Source of the DNA: Anopheles merus
Taxonomy: Eukaryota > Arthropoda > Insecta > Diptera > Culicidae
Assembly (NCBI RefSeq): GCF_017562075.2
Contig: NC_054081.1
Coordinates: 25,488,605-25,552,604, forward strand
DNA length: 64,000 bases
Direction of reading: 5' to 3'
Shown here: one piece after another, positions 22,087 through 34,200 of the stretch
Numbering within the stretch: position 1 is the first letter of the stretch
How the letters are laid out: every line of letters begins with the position of its first letter
Made by a program: the position numbers and the translations under genes
Notes under the pieces: generated by a model
The model's input: only the letters and a program-made list of their open reading frames with translations
What the model was told of the DNA's origin: nothing
The model's database searches: none

Positions 22087-25000
22087 AAACCTTGGGCGGA
22101 TGGTGGCATATGGCGAATCAGGAGGGGAGTGGGTATCCCGGGAAAATGGGTGCCTGCACGTCGGGGGGGGGGGGGGAGGGGGCAACCTGACGCTAAATAA
22201 AACGGCCACGTGGGCGCAGGGCCAGTCTCACGGAAAAACTGACTACAGAAAGCAACAGAAGTTTTCGAAACGGACTTAACGATACCGACCCAACGCAATG
22301 CCCCCGGACAACGATTAAAATGGGCTCATGGAACGTACGCACTCTTAGCAAAGCCGGAGCCTTGAAACAACTTGATGACGCCCTAGCCACACAGAGCATG
22401 GACCTCGTAGCTCTACAAGAGATTCGGTGACTAGGGAACGGTGTGCACAACAGGCGTGGTAAGCATTGCTACGACATTTACTACAGCTGCCACGACCGCC
22501 ACCACGTGCTCGGAACGGGTTTCGCCGTAGGTCCCCGACTAAAATCCGTAATCATAGATTTCAAGGCTATAAACGATAGGCTATGCATCCTGCGCATGCG
22601 AGGCAAATTCTTCAATATAAGCCTCATAAACGTTCATGCCCCTACCGAAGATAAAGAGGAAGAGGAGAAGGACCTTTTTTACGGCCGCCTCGCCAGAACT
22701 ATAGATGCGTGCCCCAGGCATGACCTCAAAATCATTCTGGGGGACTTCAACGCAAAAGTCGGTAGGGAGCCAATGTACCGTCAATACACTGGCTGTCACA
22801 GTCTGCCTGAGCACAGTAACGATAATGGTAGTAGATTGGTCCAGTTTGCCGCAGCGAACAATCTGGTTGTAGAAAGTACCAAATTTGCGCGGAGGGACAT
22901 CCACAAAATGACGTGGGCGCACCCGGATGGCGAATCCTTCAACCAGATCGACCACGTGTTAATAAGCCGCCGACGACAGTCCAGCCTGTTAAACGCCAGA
23001 ACTTATCGAGGAGCCAATATCGATTCCGATCACTACTTGGTTGGCCTAGTGATACGTTGTAGAATCGCCCGCCCCCGTGCCAATGGGGGCGGAGAAAACA
23101 CGCAGCCTCGGCTCAACACGGACTCTCTAAGGGACATTACTGTCCAACAGGAATTCAAAGCCGCTTTGGACGAGTCTCTACTACCAGAAAACAGATATGA
23201 AACTACGAGCGAGAGGTGGAACGCTCCCACCACTTCGTGGCAACACCAAATCTGGCTGGTTCGACGATGCAAACGATGCGACAATGCAGATAAGTGAATA
23301 CTGCACGTAAGAATACGTAACGTAAGAATACTGCATACCGAGCAATGCAGCAACGGCATAGAACGCAGGCATGCGCAGAGGAATACTCACAGCCCACACG
23401 CGAAGAAAAACGAGTTCACCGCTCCAAGAAGCATGCTTTGGAAGAGCAAAACATGCGGGAACTCGAGCAAACCAGAGAGGCGTACGGACCGACACGAAAC
23501 CTGCTGTCGCAACAAGGATGGAAATCTGGTTAGTAACCAGCCAGAGGTGCTCTCGCGGTGGGCTCAGTACTTTGATGAATTACTCAACGATCAGTTTAAA
23601 GAACAGCTAGAAGCGCCACTAGCAGATAGTGTCATGCTACTGCCACCTAGCATAGAAGAAACACGAAAGGTTATCCGTCAGCTGAAAAATAACAAGGCAC
23701 CCGGAACCGACGGAATTGCAGCTAAACTGGTCAAGAATGGAGGTGCACGACTAGACCACGAAATTCATCAAATTGTTAATGAGGTGTGGGATAGTGAATC
23801 GATGCCTTGTGATTGGAATCTCGGCATCATCTACCACACATACAAGAGGAGAGACAGGTTGGACTGCAACAACTGCAGGGGTATTACGGTTTTCAATACC
23901 GCCTATAAAATATTCTCCCTGATCCTTCAGGATCGTCTTGTCTCGCACGTCGAAGAGATAGTAGGAGACTATCAAAGAGGATTCCGAAACGGAAAATCTA
24001 CCACTGATCAGATCTTCACCATGCGGTGGATCTTGGAGAAGATGGCTGAATACAGAAACGACACATACCGTCTCTTCATTGACTTCAAAGCCGCATTCGA
24101 TATCAAAGCTAGGGTAAAACTGTTTGAGGCTATGAGCTCATTTGGAATCCCGGCCAAACCAATAAGGCTAGTTAGAATGACTATGACCAACGTCACATGC
24201 CAGGTGAGGGTGGATGGAAAACTCTCAGGACCTTTTGCTACCACCAAGGGTCTGCGGCAGGGGGACGGGCTTGCCTGTCTTCTATTCAACTTGGCGCTAG
24301 AGAGGGCCATCCGTGACTCGAGGGTGGAGACTACGGTAACCATCTTCTATAAATCAACCCAGATCCTGGCATATGCTGATGATATAGACATCATTGGTCT
24401 GCGGCTCTCCTATGTAGCAGAAGCCTACCAAGGGATCGAGCAGGCGGCAGAGAACCTCGGATTGCAGATAAACGAGGCAAAGACCAAACTGATGGTGGCA
24501 ACATCAGCGGACCTACCAATAAATAATCCGAATCTACGTAGGTGTGACGTACAGATAGGTGAACGCACTTTTGAAGTCGTCCCACAATTCACCTATCTGG
24601 GGTCTAAGGTCAGCAACGACAACAGCATGGAAGCTGTGTTGCGCGCAAGGATGCTGGCGGCCAACCGGTTATTCTACTGCCTGAAAAATCAGTTCACCTC
24701 AAAGAACCTGTCGCGACGGACGAGGCTGGGACTATATAGTACCTATAGAGTACCAGTACTCACATACGTCTCTGAGACATGGACACTGTCCAAATCTGAC
24801 GAAAACCTCTTAGCCGCGTTCGAGAGGAAGATGCTCAGAAGGATACTTGGCCCCGTATGTGTGGAAGGACAATGGAGGAGCCGCTATAATGACGAGCTAT
24901 ACGAGATGTACGGCGACCTCACTGTCGTACAGCGTATCAAGCTCGCCAGGCTCTGGTGGGCTGGCCATGTGGAAACGGACGACCCAGCCCGTAAAGTCTT

Positions 25001-25200
25001 TTTAGGCCGTCCACAAGGACAGAGGAGGCGTGGTAGGCCCAAATTGAGGTGGCAAGATGGCGTGGAGGCGTCCGCCATTAAGGCCGGCATAACGGACTGG
25101 AAGACGAAGGCGCGACACCGTGAGCGGTTTCGGACACTCCTGAGGCAGGCCAAGACCGCAAAGCGGTTGTAGCGCCGGATAATTAAAGTAAGTAAGTAAG
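22087..25200 (+). mobile_element. Complete RTE-clade retrotransposon with 15-bp target duplication
   Basis: The 3114-bp element is flanked by the perfect direct repeat TATTCTAAAACATCT (22072-22086 and 25201-25215). It starts with about 230 bp of 5' untranslated sequence including a run of 14 G at 22163-22176. It encodes endonuclease and reverse transcriptase and ends after GGATAATTAAAG in a (TAAG)n tail, the short-repeat tail typical of RTE elements. Two related copies are at 8327-10343 and 61400-63326. Confidence 0.85.
22320..25172 (+). pseudogene. RTE endonuclease-reverse transcriptase polyprotein, nearly open
   Basis: The start at 22320 (MGSWNVRTLSKAG) opens the apurinic-type endonuclease: WNVRTL, LVALQEIR, GTGFAVGP, INVHAPTEDKEEEEK, IILGDFNAKVGREP, NQIDHVLISRR, SDHYLV. 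Then come the linker and reverse transcriptase: NNKAPGTDGIAAKLV, GFRNGKSTTDQIFTM, LFIDFKAAFD, TKGLRQGDGLACLLFN, catalytic YADDIDIIGL, FTYLGSKVSNDNSM, and the C-terminal GRPKLRWQDGV. Defects: a stop at 22428-22430 where the family has tryptophan after QEIR, a frameshifted stretch at about 23280-23510, and a deletion of about 60 bp near 23500 compared with the other copies. The reverse transcriptase half (23515 on) is intact. Confidence 0.85.
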
Positions 25201-25215
25201 TATTCTAAAACATCT

Positions 25216-25925
25216 CGAACACCACCTTTTACTCCTGGAGGGGCACAAAAGTTTTTGGAAGTGAACAATGGTTATACACACCTTGGTTGGGTTAATTGGG
25301 AATAATATGTTTCTTGATGTATTTGTAGGGTTTGGCGCTTCTGCAGTTTGCAAATATACATCGATGCACAATGTGAATTCTTGCTGCCAGTAGCAATCGG
25401 ACAACTGAAGACTAAACTTTTAAACTTAAAGAAGTAGCAACTCTATTTCGTGTTTCATTTTAATATTAACAAAAGGTATTAGCTTCATGGCAACGAAACA
25501 TTACTAGTCTGGGGGAGTTATCTGCTGAACAAAAATCTAATAACGATCCAGCTACACTACTACCAGCATCGATCGAACACTCTCTAAACACACTACACCG
25601 ACTTCCACATGAACGTGATCAACAAAGCACCACAACAATCCAATATCACACAACAAACGCACGTAAGCGTAGGCTGGTCAATCGCTCGCCTCCTTCACTC
25701 AATTTCCGCGCATCAGCGTGGTACGGCGCAATCAAATGCTACATTTAGAACAGTAGCCTTACCCACCAGAGATCAACGATTTTTGATATTTGTCTCTCGG
25801 CTCTCTCCAGCCATTTTCGAAGACGAGATGATGTCATACGTACAGCCTCGGGATAAACGATGTTTTAGTGTTCAAACTAATGCCCAGAAACTGGGATTAA
25901 AATACAATAACTTTTATTTCTTTTA
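25216..25925 (+). pseudogene. CR1-A: middle of ORF1
   Basis: The frame at the end reads RFLIFVSRLSPAIFEDEMM, matching the conserved VSRLSP..T.DEV stretch that precedes the C-terminal part of CR1-type ORF1; the CR1-B copy has FRLSTAVTVEQVV in the corresponding place. The frame runs directly into the fold-back MITE at 25926 and resumes after it. Confidence 0.55.
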
Positions 25926-26547
25926 CAGGGTTTTACAAGTCAGAATCGAATGTCAGCAAAACAATTTCAGAAGCACAAGATTCAGTTTAGCAGTCAAAAG
26001 TTGTTGTTTCACCGCACAGATACTATTTTTCACAAGCGCAATTTGATTTTTAAATCGCTCAAGTTGTTTTTTAGAGGCTTTTCGCATCGTTTCGCAAATT
26101 CTAACATGTATTTTGAGATTGTATGATTAAGATCAATGCTGTTATGCGTTTAAGCATTATATTTATGAAATATTACGTATTTATGGTAAAAATGGCGATT
26201 TTCTGTGCAAAAGGCTACATAAACATTGTACATGTTTACATACGCAAGTGCTCGTAGCTTTTTGCACAGAAAATATTATTTTTTACAATAAATACGTAAA
26301 ATTTCATAAATATAACGCTATAAACGCACTGAATTAATGATTTGTATACAAATAATATCGAAATACGTGATTTAATTTGCAAAACGATGCAAAAGGCCTC
26401 TAAAAACCAACTTGAGTGATTTAAAAATCAAATTGCGCAATTGAAAATAGCATCGATGCGGTGAAACAACAACTTTTGACAGCTAAACTGCATCTTGAGC
26501 TTCTGAAATTGTTTTGCTGACATTCTATTCTGACTTGTAAAACCCTG
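25926..26547. mobile_element. Fold-back MITE, CAGGGTTTTACAAG family, copy 2
   Basis: The same element as 14556-15157: 622 bp with about 200-bp inverted ends and TA on both sides (25924-25925, 26548-26549). It interrupts ORF1 of CR1-A between the VSRLSP part and the PESCRSRV part. Confidence 0.85.
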
Positions 26548-26838
26548 TAAGATCTCGGCGTGCCGGAATCATGCCGCAGCCGTGTACCATCACCCGATAT
26601 TTGGCCTAAGGAAGAGGTTTTCCTCGAACATGAACGTCGCATTGTAAAAATTCAAAATTTTGGCGACCAACAATGCCAACATATCATCTCACCATACCGC
26701 ACCCTTCATAACTAATAGCACAAATAGAACACGAACCTCTGGCACAAGCACCGCTAACACCCATCCAATCGATGCACCCAGCAGAAGCTTAATAGATAAT
26801 TTTATTACAAAAACGTTGGTGGTTTGAAATTTAAGACA
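26548..26838 (+). pseudogene. CR1-A: end of ORF1 and start of ORF2
   Basis: It reads DLGVPESCRSRVPSPDIWPK, the C-terminal stretch of a CR1-type ORF1 (compare STWPVGIGVREF in CR1-B). After several stops it gives FYYKNVGGLKFKT, the beginning of the ORF2 endonuclease (YYQNVRGLLTKTNEF in CR1-B). The endonuclease frame is cut by the MITE at 26839. Confidence 0.6.
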
Positions 26839-27398
26839 GGGGCCCTTTCCGTTTTAAGTTCGTAGGCTGAAATTTCAGCATGTCAGCTGTTTGCATTGTA
26901 TTGGGCGGCATTGTGCGAAAACTGCGAGCAGCTATCTAAATATGTATAATATACAGGTAGGCTTATCCCAAGGTGTATGAATTTAGAAGACTGATTTTTA
27001 TCGCTTCTGTTTCTGAATGAAGATTTTAAGAGTGTTTTGGGTATTCGTCAAGGCTCCAGAAAGCTTGTTCAAACAAAATTTTTCACCCATCCTGTCAAAA
27101 ACAGATATTCAAAATTGGTTATAACAAACATGCTATGAGACCACATGGACTACATAAACTTTGATTCTGCATTCCATCACCAGATCTCTTTAATGCACCT
27201 TGGAATAAATGTAAACGCCACCTTTTTTGCCATTTTTCGAGCAGGCTCTCAAATCTAATTCTAGCTTTGAGGCTAGAATAATTTAGACTGAAAATTGCAG
27301 GCTAATTTTGTGGGTGGCTTTGTAAGGAGTGTTTACATGATTTCAGCCTCCAACTGTCAAACTCCATACAAAAAACTGACTAGAACTGACTAGGCCCC
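26839..27398 (-). mobile_element. MITE with GGGGCCC ends and 3-bp target duplication, copy 2
   Basis: 560 bp, GGGGCCCTTTCC to TAGGCCCC, flanked by ACA (26836-26838 and 27399-27401). It is the reverse complement of 20774-21275 with an extra segment near 26880-26960. It splits the CR1-A endonuclease exactly between FKT and NSFYME; after removal of the element and one ACA the reading frame is continuous, which confirms the borders and the 3-bp duplication. Confidence 0.8.
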
Positions 27399-27401
27399 AC
27401 A

Positions 27402-27632
27402 AACAGTTTTTACATGGAACTTTTCGAAAATAACTACGATATCATAGTTCTTACCGAAACACGGTTAGATAACACTATACTTAGCAGCCTATTATTCAAC
27501 GACAAGTATATTGTGTACTGCATAGACTGTAACGCGTCGAACATCACACGGACTCGTGGTGGCGGAGTATTAATCGTAACGAACTCAGTAATAGCCATTC
27601 ATGAGTGTCGTGTCCCTACAGGCTCTCTTGAG
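27402..27632 (+). pseudogene. CR1-A: endonuclease, first half
   Basis: The open frame reads NSFYMELFENNYDIIVLTE, TRLDNTILSS and RTRGGGVLIVTNSV, the start of an apurinic-type endonuclease; the LTET motif carries the catalytic glutamate. The frame ends at GSLE, where an I-like element is inserted with its poly(A) tail first, and it resumes at 47809 with MVWVKIQINSGSLFLGC. Confidence 0.8.
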
Positions 27633-28259
27633 TTTTTTTTTTGTTTATTTTCTTCATTTTTATAGAGACTTGTGACACATTTGCGGCTTGCAAAATACCT
27701 TATACGGGTAGCCTCGGTTTACTTAAAGCTATCTGTTGATTTTATTATCTGTTACAAATGTGGTTTTGGCAAGAGTTATTTATACAGATTAGTAATACGA
27801 AGAAATTTTTAAAGTTTACGCTGGCAATCGCTGTCTGGTGAGAGGATGGTGTCGATGCTGTGGTCCAGTTTGCAGGTGATGCGTTCCGCAGAATATCCAT
27901 GGCATTCGGTTAAGATGTCACGGACGGTGATGTCGACGCCACAGAAACTGCATTGCCAACTATACCCTTTGTAAGAAGGATACTAGTTAACTGCATCAGT
28001 AATTGTCTCTGTAAAGCGTGTAAGGGAGGGAGGATCATCTAAGGGTAGTGTGAATGTCATTTCTATTTTATATTTTTCCCAGTCAGCCTCCTCATATTTC
28101 CACCTGGGACGTTTTGCAGGCTGTGGATTAGTTGATGGCTATGGACAAAAAGTGGGTGGTGATAACTACCATGGGTATCGTTGTGTATGGAAACAGAAAA
28201 ACTTGAAGCTATACAAATGGAGAGAGCACAGAAATCTTAAATAGTATCTTAACCATTAG
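27633..28259 (-). pseudogene. I-like element: end of endonuclease, C-terminal zinc motif, poly(A) tail
   Basis: Minus strand: RWKYEEADWEKYKIEM (the linker after the endonuclease), then directly YSWQCSFCGVDITVRDILTE with CHGYSAERITCKL, the cysteine-histidine motif at the ORF2 C-terminus of I-clade elements. About 200 bp of 3' untranslated region and an A-rich tail (the T run at 27633-27650 on the plus strand) follow. The reverse transcriptase and RNase H are deleted between the two parts. Confidence 0.65.
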
Positions 28260-28327
28260 TACAGTATCGGACAGAAAGATAGGACCCTGGTTTTTCATCG
28301 CACCGTGCACTTATTTGACCACGTTTC

Positions 28328-28538
<211 letters not shown>

Positions 28539-29117
28539 GGTTTGTGTCTGAAGAAACGTAGCTGGACATGGTTTCATATTGCGTTGAAAACCTTCTGAAT
28601 ATGTGTGTTATCATGTGAAACAGCGTGCGATCACAATTGCATAAAAGCTAAAGTTTGCATCGATAGCAGCGAATGTTCTTCGGACGAGAACGCAGGTGTG
28701 CTGTTTCATGAATGTGATTGCGACAGCGGTGCGAAATGGAAAAGCACACAATAGCAATGAACTCGACATTCCCTCACAGGTGTTTCGCCAGTGCACGCCA
28801 TTGAAAGGCCTGCGTGCATCTCTGCGTTGAACGTTGTGTGCGCATGGGAAAATTTGTGTGTGCATTGAGCAAGCGCGCAGGTGTTCTTTTCAATGGGCGT
28901 TTTGTTTCATGAGTGCGGCAGTATTCTGTTCGGTTTTGAATGGGTATATGCTCACTCGCTTACTCATAGATAGTTTTTATCCATACGCTTTTTTGCTGCT
29001 CGACAACGATGTGATGTATCGCGTATAAAAGCAGAACGCAGGCAGTGCACGGCATCAGTCGTGTCCAAGTTTTTAACCAGTGTGTTCTTGACGGTCCAAG
29101 CAAGCAACTTTATTACA

Positions 29118-30110
29118 ATGGGTCGCGGTAAACATTGTACCGATTATCAGCGCCATATCATAAAGCGAATGGTGGCTGCTGGCATTAAGCGCAGAACGAT
29201 CGAGTTCGTGATGGAACGATCGCGCACTTTTGTGGCAAACGCGCTTTGGACAACCGAAACGCGCAAGTCACCCGGACGTCCTCGGAAGACCACGGCGGAG
29301 GAAGACCGTAAGATCGTGAACATATCGAAGAAACATCCGTTAAGCTTGGCACCAGAGATCCGAGGCAGACTGAAATTGGCGGTGACGCCGAGAAAAGTTC
29401 AGCGAAGATTGGTCAGTGCCGGGCTACTCGCGTGAGTGCCACGCAAAGTGCCCAATTTAACACCTGCGCATAAAAACGCACGGGTGTTATTTGCAATTGA
29501 GCACATGTTCTTCGATGAGGAGGATTGGCGCAGGGTTTTGTGGTCAGACGAGTCGAAATTCAATCGACAGGGGTCGGACGGACGCAGGTTGGTTCGGCGC
29601 CCTGTTAATTGTGCTCTTGATCCGAAGTACTGCTTCAAAACTTTCAAGCATGGCGGTGGTAGTCTCATGGTGTGGGGATGCTTCTCCTACTATGGGATGG
29701 GTCCGTTGGTTCGAATCCACGGTAATTTAAATCGGTTTGGGTATCGAGACATTCTTGATACTCATTTGCTATCACATGCTAGGAAAAACCTTCCTCGGTC
29801 TTGGATGTTTATGCAAGACAACGATTCTAAGCATACTTCCGGGACTGTCCAAACTTGGCTTGCTAACAACAATGTCAAAACAATGAAGTGGCCTGCCCTT
29901 AGCCCGGATCTCAATCCCATTGAGAACCTCTGGGCAATATTCAAGAAGAGGCTGGGTAAAAAAATACCGGAAGATCTGGATCAACTCTTCGATCACATGT
30001 AAGAGGTGTGGAGAGAAATTCCACCTGAAACGATCCAGAATCTGGTGATGTCGATGCGTCAACGCATGATAAATGTCATCGTGGGCGACGGCAATAAGAT
30101 CAAGAACTGA
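29118..30110 (+). pseudogene. Tc1 transposase, 330 codons, two nonsense mutations
   Basis: The start MGRGKHCTDYQRHIIKRM is chosen because the helix-turn-helix region follows directly (AAGIKRRTIEFVMERS), then a GRPRKTT AT-hook-like stretch, the second DNA-binding half, and the DDE core: LWSDESKF (first Asp), FMQDNDSKH (second Asp) and LNPIENLW (Glu), with 34 residues between the second Asp and the Glu, i.e. DD34E as in Tc1. The length is normal for the family. In-frame stops are at 29433-29435 (TGA) and 30000-30002 (TAA); there is no frameshift. It would act in the nucleus on the element's inverted repeats but cannot make full-length protein. Confidence 0.9.
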
Positions 30111-30264
30111 GCTTGTTGCATTTTTGAATAGGGATCACTGCTCGCGAGGGCGGTGGTCCTGCTAATTACAACAAAAACCTAACCCAAAACACAAAAAAAC
30201 TACTAACAAATCTATCCGAAACGACATACTTGTGAAACAAACACACACACCAATACACATTCAA

Positions 30265-30267
<3 letters not shown>

Positions 30268-30323
<56 letters not shown>

Positions 30324-30324
30324 A

Positions 30325-30406
<82 letters not shown>

Positions 30407-30442
30407 ACACACACACACACACACAAACACACACAAACACAT
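30268..30442 (+). repeat. (CA)n microsatellite inside the right end of Tc1
   Basis: About 175 bp of AC with a few CCAC and ATAC interruptions. It is the inverted counterpart of the TG tract at 28329-28537. Confidence 0.97.
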
Positions 30443-30523
30443 ACAAACTACACATAAACCTGGCCCAACGGGTGCCTGCTACGTTGAAAAAACCAGGGTC
30501 CTATCTTTCTGTCCGATACTGTA

Positions 30524-30722
30524 CCTCTATGCTACAGGTACTAAAAAAGTCCTATAGCATATGACCGCGAAGGCATCGAAATCGCCAAGTATTATTGCAG
30601 GTGACGGTATCTGTGGTAACAAAGTTTCCATCTCCTGAGCAACAATAAAAGGAGATAGAGAAGAGGGAAGGTACAGACTGACAATTGTGAATTCTATTGA
30701 TGACGATAGTTTAACAGCTATT
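30524..30722 (-). pseudogene. I-like element: middle of endonuclease
   Basis: Minus strand: AIAVKLSSSIEFTIVSLYLP, then LLPQIPSPAIILGDFDAF. The ILGDF(N) motif is the catalytic core of the apurinic-type endonuclease (here Asp in place of the usual Asn). The frame continues on the far side of the BEL element (37804 up) across the GCGGG duplication. Confidence 0.75.
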
Positions 30723-30727
30723 GCGGG

Positions 30728-31103
30728 TGTTGGCACCACTGCCATTGTTCCAAAAATGTTTGACGGGCTCGGGAGTGATGGCATCACTGCTCTCATATAG
30801 GATGGCAGGGACTGGGGCATGATGGCATCACTGCCGAGGCATTGAGAAGAAGAAACGTGCGCGGCGGCTGAAAGCGATGATTACCATCAGGTAACCCGAA
30901 AGAAGAGGGGAAAGCGCCAAAAAACTAACGCGTCATCGGGGAGTTGAATCAAAAAAGGGGGATAGGAAGCACGCCTTTTTTGAGCGCTTCGTTTTGGTGC
31001 GATATACTTGGTCTTGGACAATAAAATAAGTGAATTACCAATAAAGCAGCTGCAAAAACGTGCTTGTGTGAAAACCTTTTTTTTCTGTGATTCTACTCGA
31101 ACA
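30728..31103 (+). repeat. BEL 5' LTR
   Basis: 376 bp, TGTTGGCACC ... CTCGAACA, with an AATAAA-like signal near 31019. It matches 37423-37798 at all but one position. Confidence 0.93.
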
Positions 31104-31227
31104 TTTCTCAAAAAAGGCGTGAAAATTTCGTTTTTCACCAAACAGTGTTGAGTGCGAGAATTTCATTTCTCGATAACAGCGTGAAAATTTAGTTTCACGA
31201 AAGCGGTGCAAACTTCATTTTTCATCG

Positions 31228-34200
31228 ATGGATACCAGTGGAAAAAGTGTTCGTGCTCCGAGCTCGCGTAGTTCCCGGTCGCAGTCATGGGAAATTGCAA
31301 GAGTGCAGAATAAACAGGAGCTCGAGCGACGCCTTCTAGATTTGCAGGAGAGACGGCTGAGGATGAAAATGCGGCATACCGAAGAATTGCTACGCTTGGA
31401 GGAATCTCTTGACAGTGATTCATCTTTGTCAGACAATGGAGAACGAACCTCGCAATGGGCGGAACAACAGTTGAACGCAGCACCTGATGAAAGCGAAGAG
31501 GAGCGAATGCCGCAGCGTAGCCGGTCGGCCGATATGGTGCAACGAGTGTCTACCAACAACCCGGCCACAGCGTCAGGACAGCAGAGTGAGTATCTAGCTC
31601 AGCCACAACGCCTCGAGCAGGTTCCAGTCTCGGAGCGGCAGCTGTGCGAGCAGTTTATCGGCATGGATATGCAGCAGCGGGCTGTGTTGCAGCAGCAGCG
31701 GTGTGGTGCGTTCCCCGTCCAGGTGCATGGCCCCGTGCAGGTTCCCGATTCGCAGCAGCAGCGGAGTGATGTGTACCCCGTCCAGGTGCGAGGCCCCGTG
31801 CAGGTTCCCGATTCGCAGCAGCAGCGGTGTGGAGTGTACCCCGTCCAGGTGCAAGGCCCCTTGCCGGTTCCCGATTCGCAGCAGCAGCGGAGTGATGTGT
31901 ACCCCGTCCAGGTGCAAGGTCCCGTGCAGGTTCCCGATCCGCAGCAGCAGCGGTGTGGCGTGTACCCCGTCCAGGTGTAAGGCCCCGTGCAGGTTCCCGA
32001 TTACCGGCAGCAGCGGTGTGATGTGTACCCCGTCCAGGTGTAAGGCCCCGTGCAGGTTCCCGATTCACAACAGCAGCGGAGTGGCGTATACCCCGTCCAG
32101 GTGCAAGGCCCCATGCAGGTTCCCGATTATCAGCAGAAGCGATCTGGTGTGTACCCCGCCCAGGTACACACCCAGGAGAATGTTCCTTTGTTGGAGGAGC
32201 ATAAATGTAGCCCGTACCCCGTCCAGGTACGATACAACGCGCAGTCGTGCGACACGTATAGGAAGGAGTCCAGTGCGTACCCCGCACAGGTACAATTACG
32301 TGCACAAGTCCCCGGTCCGGAGCAGCAAATGTATGGTGCCTACTCCAGCCAGGTACAACAGTAACCACATTTTAGAGTTGCGGATCTGGCATACCCCGTC
32401 ATGCGTCCCGAACAGATGCAACCATCTTACTTGGAAGGTATTGCCCCGCAACAGGTGAGTACCGTTTGTTCTATTGTCCCAAACGCTGCACAAAATGCAG
32501 CAAGGCATGTTTGGCCGAAGAAGCTTCCAACATTTTCAGGCGATCCAGAAGAATGGCCCGTATTTATAAGAGCTTACGAAGATTCCACCATAGCCTGTGG
32601 ATTTACGGCAGTTGAGAATGCAATAAGACTAGAGGAGTGTTTAAGAGGTCCAGCGCGTGAGTTAATTCGCCCGAAGCTACGATTTCCTAACGCAACGGCA
32701 GCAGCAATTGAAACAATGCGCGAATTGTACGGCAAACCGCAACTGTTATTGAAGAGCCTTTTGACTAAGGTGCGTAGAGCAGAAGTACCAAGAGCAGATC
32801 GGCTTGATTCGTTAATACGATTTGGTTTAGTTGTGCAGGAACTATGCGACCATATCGTAGCCGCTAATATGATATCGCACTTAAACAATCCGACATTGCT
32901 TGATGAACTCGTTGAAAAGTTACCAGCTGCTTACAAAATGGAGTGGTCAGATTTTAGTGAAAAGTTTGAGGAGCCAACTTTAAAGGAGTTTGGAATGTAT
33001 ATGAAAAAAGTAGTAACAAAAGCAAGCAGAGTAGCTACTTTATCGACCTCAAAAGAACATGGTCAAGTCGAAGCAAAAGTTGGTCGAAATGTGAAGGGAC
33101 ATGTAATCGTTCATGATTCGTCGAAGGGTTCTACCACTACTAAACTAGAACCTAGAAAATGTTTTGTTTTTTCTAGTACTGAACACGTAGTACGTGGATG
33201 CCGCGAATTCATTGAATCGTCTCCCATACAACACCTTCAAACCGTCGAACGTTTGAAACTTTGTCGTAAATGTTTAAGCAATCACTCGATAGAACAATGC
33301 AGGACGCGGTACCGATGTTATATTAATGGTTGCCACAAAGATGATCACCACACTTTACTTCATCAAGTTGATGTGCCACAAGCCATAATACAGTTTCACG
33401 AAAAGAGCAAACCCGCTAAGTCGACACTGTTTAAAGTTGTACCCGTAACCTTGTACAACGGCGATAAGCAGCTAGAAACATTGGCATTCATTGATGAAGG
33501 TTCGTCACTGACGTTAGTCGAGTCCTCTGTAGCACGAAAGCTTGGAGCTGAAGGAATTACAGAGCCACTCCAATTAGCATGGACTTCAGATGTGACCCGA
33601 ACCGAACCGACATCTCAGCATATAAATCTGAAAATATCTGCTCAAGGCGTTGACACTAATTTTCCGCTTGTAGGAGCGCGAACAGTACAAAGTTTAAAGC
33701 TACCCGTACAGGGTCTAGATCATTGCTCGATAAGCAAGTATAAACATCTTCGAGGTATTCCAGTACTGAATTATGGCCCTGCTGAACCTAAAGTGCTCAT
33801 TGGTCTACAGAACATCAACCTAATAGCCCCTATTGAGAGTCGAATAGGCGAGCCGGGGGAACCCATAGCGGTGCGAAGCGTACTAGGATGGTCAGTGTAT
33901 GGTCCATGTGACAACCATCTTAGAACAGGACAATTCCTAGCACACCATGATAGCGTGGCTGATCGAGACCAAAAGCTTAACGAATTAATAAGAAAGTATT
34001 TTGTTCTAGAAGAGTCAGGGGCTCAGTCCGCTTTCATAGCCGAGCCTACGGAACTGGTAAGGGCAAAAGAAATATTGCAACAAACCACTACTCGCGAAGG
34101 AAAGAGGTTTGTTACAGGTCTGTTATGGAAGTCGGATATCATAGACTTGCCCGACAGTTTGCCGATGGCTAAGAAAAGATTGATTAATCTGGAATCAAAG

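Noticed and set aside
22163..22176. Run of G as a regulatory G-quadruplex
   Set aside because: One uninterrupted run in the RTE 5' untranslated region; length of such runs is error-prone and no second G-block pattern supports a specific role.
31669..32361. CRISPR-like array
   Set aside because: Repeats are directly adjacent, have no spacers, are in frame in a retrotransposon gene, and the genome is eukaryotic.
31594..32368. Long minus-strand and alternative plus-strand frames over the BEL repeats
   Set aside because: The 63-bp period keeps every frame open without stops. Only the frame continuous with gag and the capsid domain is meaningful.
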